This document shows positions 1 through 14,989 of a stretch of 64,000 nucleotides of DNA, piece after piece. The DNA lies in NCBI GenBank assembly GCA_011800805.1, contig MPNW01000183.1, positions 40,649-104,648 on the forward strand. Direction: 5' to 3'. The notes under the pieces were generated by a model. That model worked only from the letters and a program-made list of their open reading frames with translations, was not told the DNA's origin and did not search any database. Numbering within the stretch: position 1 is the stretch's first letter; the number at the start of each line of letters is the position of its first letter. Position numbers and translations under genes: made by a program. Origin of the DNA: Hirudo medicinalis. Lineage: Eukaryota > Annelida > Clitellata > Hirudinida > Hirudinidae.

Positions 1-400
1 AAGTAAATGAGAAAATGAATGAAGTTGATGTTATTTGAACACATGTCCGTCTTTTGTGGTGATGTCTTCGTTAAATAAGCTTGTGAGATTTCACTTACTT
101 GGTGGATTATTCGAGACAATAAGCACGTGATTTTAGTTAAAAATGGAATTTTTTAGGACAATGTTTTGATGGTGTGTTGAGGTGGGAGATGCTTTAATGT
201 ACGATTATGTTATTAGAACGTTGACAACAAGCGACGAAGAAATCGCACGTCGAAAGCCGAAAATTAACGAGAAGAAAGTTCAAAGTCCCATTTCAAAGTT
301 CAACTTGATTAAATGTGGACTTTTGAAGTAGAAACGTTGTTGTTTCAATATTGAAACAAACTGCATGAATTATAAAGCCAGTACTTGTTGAAAGTGATGG

Positions 401-611
401 GATGATGCTGATGATACGACGACGATGACGATGATGATGATGATGGTAACAATGTTTATAATGGAGGTAATTTGACGATGATGACTAAATCGTTTGAATG
501 ATGTGGGCGTTTACCAAAATCACCAACATAATCTTCATCATCGTCATCATCGTCGTCGTCGTCAACATTATCATCATTATCATTGTCATCGTCATCATCA
601 TTGTCATCATG
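401..611. repeat. Inverted pair of (GAT)n and (ATC)n microsatellites
   Basis: A GATGAC-type run at about 401-446 is followed by a CATCATCGTC-type run at about 537-611, so the arms are complementary and could fold into a hairpin. It lies in the last visible intron of the ATPase gene. The His-rich reading frame here is a translation of the microsatellite, not a gene. Shorter GAT/ATC runs occur at 2258-2275, 3004-3054 and 4252-4295. Confidence 0.8.
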
Positions 612-621
612 GTTTTCTCAC

Positions 622-3186
622 CCTGGGTATAAGATTTTTAAAGGACTCCATAATCTTTGAACTTTTGGCCTCTTGATAATAAGAGAAGCAGCCAGTCACC
701 ACAACTACCACCGTCAGTACAATGCCCAAATAGAGCTGGAAACAAAATAATGGCAGCCAAATATCATATCGTTTGTCAGAAAAATAAATAAATTCAAGTC
801 ACTTGCATACTGAAAAATTACAAGAATTAAATTTAAAATTAATTAATAAAATTAATAATAAAATTATTTAAAATCATGTTAATAAAGTGGGTGCGGATTA
901 AATTAATTTTTAAATCTAACAACAACCAACAATGTTGCAATAGTGCACTTGTTCTATCCATTTCTGCAATTCGAAATCGGCAATAAGTGTTATCTCACGT
1001 TGTCACTATTTGCATCGTCAGAGGTTGACACCAGGATTGAGTAGGCGATGAAGCAGAGGATTGCTCCAATCCACAGAAGAATTGAAAACCCACCAAACAG
1101 CTGCTTGCAGAATTTCACCCATTCAGGGATGGTTTTCGGGGGTGTGAGGGCGTTCGGGCCGTCCCTGGCTTGTATTTCTTTGACTTTTTGAAGGGTTAGT
1201 CCCTGGGTTAGTCATGTAACACGAGATTGTTTTTATTGTTGTTACTATGTTACTATAGCACTGCAACAATCATAATTTTCATTTTAAACTCCCTAGAACG
1301 ATCATCTCGTGAACACTGTTGCTCGCTTACGGCGCCCCAATGTTTGCACAAACAAGTGGGCCATCACTTGCAAGCCTCATATCAGGGTGATTAATTATTT
1401 TCAGAGTGACGCGTGACTAAGGAGTAATTAGCATCCTCATTACCACCTCATTACCCTTACCACGATTTTACATTCATTCAGAATAAAATTTCTTAACTCG
1501 GAATAAAAGTGACAGCAAAACCCACATTGTCTACGTTTGTCCCGAGCCTTTGAGTTAGTTCATCCATTGTTATCCGATGTTCATCCTGGAATAAATAGGT
1601 TTATTAAGATCATACGTATTGATAGATGTGAATATCTCGTAGCAACAATAAATACACCGTTAGTAACACGGCAAAAATAATTTAGGCAATTTACATTTGC
1701 ATGTTATTTCCATTCCAATCGGACGGTTATTGACTTTTCCATCTGCAAATGATTTACACCTTCCAATAGAACTCTGATACAAAGTACTACAATGGAATAC
1801 AATTGAATACACTAGAATACAAAGTAATACAATTGAATACAAAGTAATACAATTGAATACAAAGTAATACAATGGAATGGACTCATTGAGGGAGACCAAA
1901 TGAAGTATCCAACACTCAACAACAAGTGAGAACCGAACGGATATTGGAAATTCCAACATGTTTATCTGCTCCTCTTCCCGGTTATTTGAGTACAAATAAT
2001 AACAGTAATGTGCACGAATTACAGACGATTATCACGACGACGTATGCACAAAAATAAAATACTGCCGAGTATCGAAATAAAATAATAAAATACAATTCTT
2101 CAAAATTCAATGCCTGAAAATCATCGCGTGATGGGAAGTCTCAAAACAACGTAAGGATTCCACATCATTATCATCCTCTCATTCTGAACCTAATTCAAGA
2201 AGCTGATTTTGAATTGTAGGAAGCATTTAGAAGCTCATGTCCAAAGCTCCCGAACTTGGTGATGATGATGATGATGTGAAATTGGATTACAATTATATAT
2301 TGAATTGTATACTGAGAACTCGTCACCTTGATTATTGAAAGGACAAATGGCATATTTGATGGATTGTATCAAACATTGATTGTATCTTCATCGATGAAGA
2401 CGAGGTTGTTGAATCTACAGATGATGGTGAATGTGTTCGGTTATAGAGATGCCTTTCACCCCAAATATGGTGAATATGAGGCGATGATAAACAATATAAG
2501 CAGAAATTTTGAAATGGAAAAAGATCCTGGATACATCAACTGACAGAAAGGGGGTCGAAGAAATAAAAGATTTGATCGATAAAAACTCAAACACACAAAT
2601 GCAGCGGCGGAATTTTCAAGTCCTGGTTTTGCATTTTCCCGATGGTGGTTTGGTGCTCTGATTTGCCAGGATGAGCAAATGGAAAAAAAGGTGAGAAATG
2701 AGTGAAGTTGGGAAAAACATCTAAAGATAGATCTTCAAATCATCCGATTAGAGGAGATTACATTTCAAATGAAGAGTAAAATTATGAATTAAATTGAATT
2801 GAGTTTAATTAGCAAATAATTCAGAGGATTTTACAAATATTTTCCTGCACAATCCATATCACGTCATCCTTGGAGTTAAGAAGAGCAGAGCGGCAAATAT
2901 TTGTGCTTAAATGATGCAGAAATGATGAATTTTTTATGGTACCAACCTGACCCTGAAAACAAGGTCATAATGAGCTGACGTGAGTGTCGTTCCTATAGGG
3001 ATAGATGATGATGATGATGATAATGATGGTGGTGATGATGACGATGACGGTGTTTATGATGATTGGTGAACTCACCATGTCAACTTCTTTCTTGAGATCA
3101 TCCATTTCAAGTTTCTTATCCTGCATCTTCTCCTTCTTCGACTTTTTCCTCTTCAATTCCTTCTTCTTTCCATCTCCGCAACCCAT
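622..3186 (-). CDS. ATP1A: Na+/K+-ATPase alpha subunit, 5' part only (four exons; continues past the left edge)
   Basis: P-type cation pump of the plasma membrane that exchanges Na+ for K+ at the cost of ATP. Exons in transcript order: 3076-3186, 1526-1585, 999-1202, 622-735, all phase 0, 143 codons. Exon 1 gives a Lys-rich N-terminus ending in LKKEVDM. Exon 2 carries [10 protein letters not shown]. Exon 3 has [10 protein letters not shown], then [14 protein letters not shown] and the first membrane helix with [10 protein letters not shown]. Exon 4 has the second helix and [19 protein letters not shown]. These blocks are diagnostic of the Na,K/H,K-ATPase alpha family, and the TM1 sequence favours Na,K. 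Donors are GTGAGT, GTGGGT, GTGAGA and GTGAGA. The catalytic DKTG site and the remaining exons lie outside the window. An upstream 5'UTR exon could exist and was not found. Confidence 0.93.
1780..1877. repeat. 20-bp tandem repeat in ATP1A intron 1
   Basis: The unit AAAGTAATACAATTGAATAC is repeated about four times with small changes. It lies between ATPase exons 1 and 2. It explains the repetitive minus-strand reading frame at 1660-1995. Confidence 0.8.
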
Positions 3187-6855
<3,669 letters not shown>

Positions 6856-7115
6856 ACTGTTATAGGACTGCTTTACTTAAGCTGGTTAAACTTTTCAAGC
6901 AGTAAATGGCAACAATAAAAATGGAAAAGTTAATAGATGTTGGTGTTTATTCTTTAACATATTGAATAATAAGATTATCAAACAAATTGGGTTACATATG
7001 GAACGTTTTTAGGTTTGGGAAATTTACTCACTATCTCAATACAGAAAGATGTACTATGTAAAATGAAAATAAAGTGATGTTGCAATGAACAACACAAGGA
7101 AAGGTCATAGTCTAG

Positions 7116-9625
7116 CTATTTCCGTGTTTGCTGGGTTGCGTCTTTAGGTGGTGCCAATGTTGATTCACTCAGTGCATTCTGTGAAGTTTTTGTTAGTAAC
7201 CTCGGACCAAGGTTTGTTATCAATATGGCCCCCAATGGTGCTGTAATTAAGATGCTGAAGACTGCTATTGATACAATCTGAAATGGTGTCATAAATTATG
7301 TCACTTTCTTGGATAACCCTCAGAAATTAAATGTGAAGCCTCCTGATTGTTACAGTACATTCATACCTTTAATCCTCGGCCAATTTCTTCATCCGAACCA
7401 TTCTTTTTTCTGGTTATGTCCAATGCAACTCCCCCAATTGCTGCCTGAAATATTAGTGCAAACGACATGATTTGTTTATAATGGTCGAGAAAATTGGGGT
7501 CTGTCTATAAACTCTCTTTACTTTTTGAGCAGAATATATTGATTAGGATTTTGTGTAATTAAATCAACTAAAAGCATGTTTTTTATATTTTTTATGTCAG
7601 AAGGTATTCAAAAAAAAAAAATTGCCAGTGCAAGAAAGTAAATCACACAGTTATCATAAAACATTTAAACCTGAACAGTTGCTTTTGGTATCCATGCAAA
7701 CATTATAAAAATCTTCTCTTTAACGTTGAGATTGTTACCACAGACAGCTAGAAAAGTTGTAGCCATTCTGCACGAAAGTCCAATGGAAAGTGTGGCTAAT
7801 CCAATTCCAATGACATTAAGGTCAAGTCTGGATAATGAAACCTCAGCACCAATCAATCCAAAAAGAAAAGTTTTGAAAATATTCCAAGTAATTTCAAAAT
7901 TTCTGGATACAAATTCTTTCTTTGAAGACAAATTTTATAGTTTAAAACAACATAAAATTCTAGCAGTGAACGGTTATGAAGATATGGCAATTAACTTCAC
8001 CTCATCTTCATTAAGATAAGTATCTTTTCTCCATCTCAACTGTGCCGTAAATCCCAATGCCAGAGCTGCAAATGGCCCAGCGCCCCCAATTCCAGCTCTT
8101 CTACTTGCAAATAGCCCAGCAAGAGCAGATATCAACAACATTACAAACCTAACCAACAATTTTCTTTCCTTCAAAGTAAGTATTTTGAGAATTTTCAATT
8201 TTTATATCAATTTTGGATAATAAAATATTTAATATAATATTATATGAAATTTTAATAATGTTAATAATTTTAGTAAAGGAAAATTCTAAAATAGAATCAC
8301 CAACATGTCGGGCATCAGGTAGATACCACATCAAGGAACCAAAAATAATTCCAAAAGCTGCTCCTATTGAAATCTCTAATGGTGTCTTTAGGGCACTATA
8401 TACAATATTCCCTATTTATGCAAATATAAATTTTAATGCCATCTAAATGAAAACAACAAAATTAAACAAACCAATTCTTAGAATGCACCAATCAAAACCA
8501 ACCTTTGCCAAACTTTATACCAATAAGAACTCCAAAAACTGAAATGGCTAGGATATCATCAACACTTGAGGCAGCAATGAGCAGAGTTGGTATGCCTTTG
8601 TCAATTCCATAGCCTTGGCTTTTCAATTTCAACAAACCAGGCACAACAACAGCTGGTGAAACTGCTGCCAAAACACTCCTGTTTTCGAACAGAATTTTAA
8701 GTTAATGTCAGCTTAGCTGGTCATAAGAATCAAAGTAACTTATATTGAAATATTTGGTTTAAGATATTACGACATTTATGTAGTTTAAAAATATTAACCC
8801 AAGTATAAATGCATAAATCCATGGCAATCCAATTAGAAAGTGGGAAACAACTCCAATACAACATAATTCCATAAGGCAGGGTGAAAAAGCAAGTCTGAAC
8901 ACAGCAAATGTTTGATATTTTAAAGCTCCAGGATCCAAACCTATTCCAGCTCTAACAAGTATGATAGCCAAGGCTGTGCTCCTGTCATTTGTGAATGAAA
9001 CTATAGAATAATATTCAACTTTAAAAAGAGTTTAATAGATCCAAACTTGGACTTCACCTTAAAATTAAAGACCAATTTTGATCCAAACTCTCTTCAAGTC
9101 TTAAAAGTGGAATATTTCTTAAAACAATACCAGAAATGATCATTCCTAAAAAGAATGTCAACAGCTCTGAATTGTCCCATTAAATTCACAAGAATAGAAT
9201 TACAATGTATGCTGTTACCGAAGAGATCCGGCAAACAAATCTTGGTAGCCAATACACCAAACGAATAACTTGTACAAAAAATGACTATTAATGCATACAA
9301 TTTTCCACCAGGAAGACACATTTCACCAGTGACACCCCAACAAAATCCAAATATTAATACTGATAAAAGCACATTTGTGATCATAAAGGCAAAACTGCCT
9401 TGTGGAGGGCAAACAGTTTTCAGTTTCATGCAACATTTATTCGTAGTGCTTTTACTTTGATTTGTTTCTATGAATACCACACTCCCAATCTGATGTTTAA
9501 AAAATTGAAGATAATACTACCACTTCTGTTTTGGTTCCATTTCATAATGTAATAAAGTATGAAACCGTTTTATTTTCACTAGTGTCATGTTGAGTTAGTA
9601 GTGTATTATTAACCGGGGTTACCAT
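7116..9625 (-). CDS. SLC9B: SLC9B/NHA-type Na+/H+ antiporter, paralogue A
   Basis: Cation/proton antiporter of the CPA2 (NHA) family, a multi-pass membrane protein. Exons 5' to 3': 9566-9625, 9219-9489, 9058-9145, 8799-8981, 8503-8678, 8305-8411, 8001-8168, 7671-7919, 7367-7444, 7116-7277. Total 1,542 nt, 513 aa, against 537 aa for human NHA2. Family blocks visible: GVTGEMCLPGG, IILVRAGIGLDPGALK, AAVSPAVVVPG, the ion-binding double aspartate in AASSVDDILAIS (Asp241-Asp242), LFGLIGAEVSL, WIPKATVQAAIG. The donor of exon 6 (GTTGGT at 8304) is weak but is the same in the paralogue. The 3' end converges on the ubiquitin-eL40 gene; a minus-strand AATAAA at 6946-6951 lies only about 30 bp from that gene's own signal. 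Confidence 0.94.
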
Positions 9626-9713
9626 TTCCAGTTTTTAAGATTAATTTCAGTATCAACTGAAAAAGAAACATGTGTAAAAAAGGGCGGCAACTTTATTCTA
9701 ACATAATACATTG

Positions 9714-9734
9714 AATAAATAAACCCAGCATTTG
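9714..9734 (-). promoter_or_regulatory. Upstream block shared by both SLC9B paralogues (copy A)
   Basis: AATAAATAAACCCAGCATTTG, about 89 bp upstream of the paralogue A ATG, is nearly identical to the block at 19651-19671 upstream of paralogue B, while flanking DNA has diverged. On the minus strand it contains GTTTATTT, a forkhead-like motif. A regulatory role is inferred from conservation alone. Confidence 0.35.
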
Positions 9735-10660
9735 GGTATCTTGTAATAGTCTACTTCGGTGAGTCAAAATTGAGTTATTAGGGTGTTTACATTTAAACCA
9801 GCAAGTCAGACACAGCCCTTTATTTCTTAAGAATATTTATTTCTAATTTAATGTTAAATAGTACTTATTGATTTATTAATTATACTAATTAAACTGCAAT
9901 GATAAAAATATCAATTACCCGCTAAGACACGATTTCAGGGGAATTTGATTTTGCCGGAATATAAATGACCATCACTATCAGACAATAGCCTTACCCAGAC
10001 TAGCGCAGATGCAGTTACCAAGTAGTAACTGATAGGAATTATTAAAGTTTATGAAAAATATCTGGAATATCCATGATATAGCAAAGGCATCGCTATTACA
10101 TGCTTGTTACCTAACAATTCGAAAAGTCAATATCTAGTCATAAAAAGCAAAATAGTGTCTCTAAATGACGTTGATAATTTCTTAGGTACCTCTTGTTAAT
10201 TTCTGAAACATTCCAAATGCTCCACTTACACTATGGAAGGCTGGGTTTAATAACAACCAATAATTTAACAATGAATTTATGATATATATAAATGATATAT
10301 ATATATAAATTATGATATATGTTTTAATAACACAATATTATGTATTTCAAATCAGCTCACAAACAGGATAACAGAGTTTATATATAACTAGCTTATCTAG
10401 AACTAACCAATGCTTAAGTTCATCTTTATAAAATGATCTTCGTAATATGTGTAAATTTTTATATTGAGTATTTAATTTTAAATTTACATAAAGTTTTAAT
10501 AGTCAATTTTGCTTTTTATCGAAACTCGAATTAACAACCTAGGCTATATCAACGTCCACTATGTTTATTTGATTATCTTTGGTTGCTCTCCGATCCGAAC
10601 GTACTCTGGGCGATACACGCTTCTCGGATTTCTCTGCCTGCTGTCGAATAAAGAGCCAAA
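9735..10660. other. Divergent intergenic region, SLC9B-A / DRG1
   Basis: About 0.9 kb of AT-rich DNA holding the two divergent promoters. A (TA)n-rich patch lies at 10279-10320. No coding exon is supportable. Confidence 0.5.
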
Positions 10661-13600
10661 ATGGGGATTCTCGAAAAAATTTCTGAAATTGAAAGCGAGG
10701 TGCCACGATTTAATTTTATTAAGCCATTTTTTTTACAAATATCTAAAAATTGTTAGGTTACGAGACATTTAAAGCTTTGAAAAACGGAATATTTCGAGTG
10801 TTGCAATGCTTATCACAACTTATGGAAATCCATGCCTATAGAACTTGTGCAATAATTATTCATCAACAATTCATCAGATGGCCAGAACCCAGAAGAACAA
10901 GGCCACTATGGGGCATCTTGGTCTCCTAAAAGCTAGGCTAGCAAAACTGAAGAGAGAACTTATTGAACCAAAGGGTGGTGGAGGTGCTACAGGAGAAGGT
11001 TTTGATGTTGCTAAGACAGGAGATGCTAGGATTGGTTTTGTAGGTATGCAGGACAACATTAATAATTTATTGCTTGGAGAAATTTTATAATTAAAATGAA
11101 TTTAAAAAAAAGTGTTTAATGTAACTGTCTGCTTATAGTATAAAAAACATTTCCCATGTTTTCCATTTTGAAGCTTCAAGCTATCAAAGATCTTTTGATG
11201 GCATTCCACAAGCAAATGCTTTTGGATTGCAATTCTAATATATCTTAGCTGTAATCAATAACAATATGAACTTCACTATGTTGAAAATGGTGCTCATAAT
11301 TGCATAAAAAAACCATGATAACTGAAATTAAGTTCCATGTTATTGTTATTTTAAATCTTTTATGAAATTCTCAACTTGGTGGTGCATATCATTAAAACTC
11401 TGCAAAATTTACAACCATTCACTATTATCTTGATGGTTAAAACAAAGGGAACACAATAATTTGTAATCTGATTTTATGACATTTAAATATACTTTCACAT
11501 TTTTTTTAAATTGTGAAAAACAAAGCATTTGTAATATTTATTATAATAAGTTTAAACCATTCGAAGGATTTCCTTCTGTGGGCAAGTCGACACTGCTGAC
11601 CACCCTTGCGGGTGTTTACTCAGAAGTTGCTGCCTACGAATTCACCACACTCACCACAGTTCCTGGCTGCATCAAGTACAAGGGAGCCAAGATTCAGGTG
11701 ATCATTAACAATTCATTTAATATGTTACTTTAAAGGCAGTTTTGGTTATTATATATAATTACTAGAGTACCACTATTACTATTACCTTACTCGATTATCA
11801 TTACTTAGATATTATTGCCTGCAAAATATTTATTTAAGACTACTTAATTTAAGAATGTTTTTTAGTTGCTTGACCTTCCTGGAATCATCGAAGGAGCAAA
11901 GGATGGAAAGGGCAGAGGAAAACAAGTCATAGCAGGTTGGTGAAGTGGATGTAGTTGATTTTGTTAAATTTTAAAGTTCAACTCTTTGAAAGCATCTGCT
12001 TGATTTTTAATTTAATTTAGCAATTATTGATAATGCAATTCTAACATCCCAACTTCACTTCAGATGTGGTGATATATAAAGGGTGCTTACGCTTGTGGTG
12101 CCATACAAATGTAGTAATTATATAATGTACTTATTAATGTAATGTGTACATTATCACAATGTAAAATTAATATAATATATAGATAATAATGTAATTTTAG
12201 TAACGCAATTGTTAATATTTAATTTTTTATTAAAGTGGCAAGAACCTGTAGCCTCATCTTCATGGTGCTCGACGTCCTGAAACCTTTGCAGCACAAGAAA
12301 ATCCTTGAAAATGAACTCGAAGGTTTTGGCATCAGACTGAACAAAACTCCTCCGAACATAACCTTCAAGAAGAAGGACAAGGGTGGCATCAACCTCACGG
12401 CCACCGTCGCTCAGTCGGAACTTGACATAGACACCGTCAAGGTGATTGTGCTTCTTGTGAATTGGCCATGCTACTAATCGTTGTGGATAGTTTGTTTTCT
12501 AGAAATGTTATTTCATTATCGCATGTTAAATGGAGGCCTGTCAGGATTTAATTATTTATTCAGTGTTTATCATCAATTGCCTCAAGTCATTTCATTTCTA
12601 TGTCTTTCAACTACTCAAGAACAACAGTAACAATCAATAAAACAACAGTTTGATGGATGCAAATATTTCTAAATTTTGAAACCAAATGTTTGTAAATGTT
12701 TTCAGGCAATCCTGGGTGAATACAGAGTCAACAATGCAGATGTCACCCTAAGACACGACGCAACGACCGAGGAATTGATCGATGTGATAGAAGGCAACAG
12801 GATCTACATACCGTGCATCTACGTCCTCAATAAGATTGATCAGATCTTCATAGAGGTGCTTTTTAATGATTTTGCTTCAACAAATCACGTTTATTTAAAA
12901 CATTCGTGTCATAGAAATTGCAAAGATGCTTGAGCCTCACATAACACTTGAGGTTCGTGAGTGACTCAAATGACGAATGAAAAAAAAATTGTGTTTTTAT
13001 TAATGTTTCTAAAGAAAAACGTAAAAAATATTTAATCTTAATGCTAACATTTTATATTTTGTACAATCATCAGGAGTTAGACCTTATTTACAAAATCCCC
13101 CATTGTGTACCAATCTCAGCCCATCACAAGTGGAACTTTGATGATCTTTTGGAGCGTATGTGGGAATACCTGATGCTTGTCAGGGTGTAAGTGGCTAAAA
13201 TTGCTTGCTGATATTCTTAACCTCTCAATGCTTTATTTATTGCAAATGTGATAATAGATTATGCTAATGGGAATCCATTATTTTCAACATATTTAAATAT
13301 TGTGAGAGGCTGTTATAAGCATTTTACATTAAGTTAGACAATCAATTCCAGGTACACAAAACCCAAGGGTCAACTTCCTGACTACAACTCTCCAGTTGTT
13401 CTGAGGGAAGGTCATGTGACTGTTGAAGACTTCTGCAACAAGCTTCATAGGAGCATCATGAAGGAGTTCAAATAGTTGGCACCATTTTTTGCTCTTTCCA
13501 TCTGCCATACACAAATTATACAAATAAGTCTAACACCATAACATGAATGCCAAAGCAGTTCCTATTACAACTCGATGTATATATAATCCTGGTAATTATT

Positions 13601-13953
13601 TTAAGCAATTTCTAATATTTTCTTATTTAATCTATTTATTGGGGTGACTTGTTTTGTGGTTATTATTAATTCTGTTTAAAATCTAATCTGATCTGGGGTT
13701 TTTTTTACAATGAGAAATTATATTTTAAATTGGTTTTTGACAGTTCTCTGGTATGGGGTGAATCTGTCAAGCACCAGCCACAAAAGGTTGGAAAGGAGCA
13801 TCTTCTGCATGATGAGGACGTCATTCAGATTGTCAAAAAGTTTGTTCAACAGCTTTTGTTTTTAATATTTTATTGAATATTGTTCAATACTGATTGTTAT
13901 TTGAAGTTTGTGAAGTTACAATTTAATCTAATCAACTTTTAAACAGGAAATAA
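10661..13953 (+). CDS. DRG1: Developmentally regulated GTP-binding protein 1
   Basis: Cytoplasmic OBG/DRG-class translation GTPase that works with a DFRP partner (LEREPO4) on ribosomes. Exons: 10661-10699, 10878-11043, 11567-11697, 11866-11935, 12236-12441, 12706-12855, 13074-13186, 13352-13474, 13744-13839, 13947-13953. Total 1,101 nt, 366 aa, against 367 aa in human. The N-terminus has [11 protein letters not shown]1 is GFPSVGKST (about residues 69-77), G3 is [15 protein letters not shown]4 is NKID, G5 is SAHH; the TGS region ends [11 protein letters not shown]. The last exon would code only two residues and the stop (see findings). If it is not used, exon 9 reads on for another 11 residues. 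The gene lies between the two SLC9B paralogues on the opposite strand. Confidence 0.97.
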
Positions 13954-14989
13954 TAATGAACCATCTCAACAAGCCTCACACTTCAAAAGTTCTCACTGCA
14001 TGTTAATCATATGATGGTAATGATCACGAATTAGCCAAACATCAATAAAAGCTTCAACCCATGTGATATGATTTAGTGAAAAGTTGTTTTGAGCATTCGG
14101 GATATACTATCAGATACTGAATGGGTCAACCTCTGTAAGACCATTTGCATATAGATTGGATTTATTGAACTGATCAGAAGATGTTCTTTTTTCTGCCATT
14201 AAGAGTAATGTTAAGCTAGTAGTTTGAACCTCTGTTGGTCCGAGCACCTGATTTTTCGGCATATGCGTACCGTAAGAGGCAGGTCGACGCGTGGGACATT
14301 TAGTAATCGTTCGCTTAAGATTACTGTTGGGGGCCGGAAGGCGCGAGACCTAGGAGTGGCTTGAATACCAGCGCTTAGTCATTAAATTACACAGTGGGGG
14401 ACATGGCCCAGTTTCTTTCAAACCTCGTGACAGTTACTGTGACGCTGTCCTGCTTCGTAAGTTGCACCATCCCTGCGGTCGTTTTAGCTATTTCGGGGCT
14501 TATTTTTTGTGCAGGGTCCAGTTTGGTTATTTCGGGTCTCAGATATTTAAGGCACTTTTTATATTAGCACACAAAAGGCTGTAGTACTCTTGCTTCCACC
14601 CAAGTTTGTCCAGAGACAGCATTGCCTAGTAATGTGCAACAAATTAATAGTTTAATGGTATGACGTATGCAAAGTTGGATATGCATGGTCTAAAGTGGCA
14701 TAGGTTTGGAGCACATCGACTTCAGCAGGCAAATAATCAAAAAGTTCGATGATGCAGGGTGGATGCGACTATTAGAGCATCTTGACGTGAGTGGAGGAAA
14801 TTACCAAAGATTCAGCAAAACTGAGAAGTCTGCAATAAATGTAACTATGAAATATGAATCTAGCAATTACAATTAGCCCCAGACAAATGCCTCCCAGCTT
14901 CCATCAAAACAACGGGGAATAGCACCATGCCCAACCAATACACGATTGTGTATTAATCCGCTCACGACCCATATCCTTCACAGACAATA
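13954..14989. other. Intergenic DNA with a GC-richer stretch
   Basis: No gene seen. The part at about 14220-14560 is clearly GC-richer than its surroundings, with GGCCGGAAGGCGCGAGACC near 14332, so it may be inserted or the far 5' end of the LINE relic that follows. I see no target-site duplication. Confidence 0.4.

Noticed and set aside
494..676. His/Arg-rich 60-aa open frame
   Set aside because: It is a translation of the ATC microsatellite and overlaps ATPase exon 4 on the other strand.
1660..1995. 111-aa minus-strand frame with Tyr/Ile repeats
   Set aside because: It reads through the 20-bp tandem repeat in ATP1A intron 1; no splice or family support.
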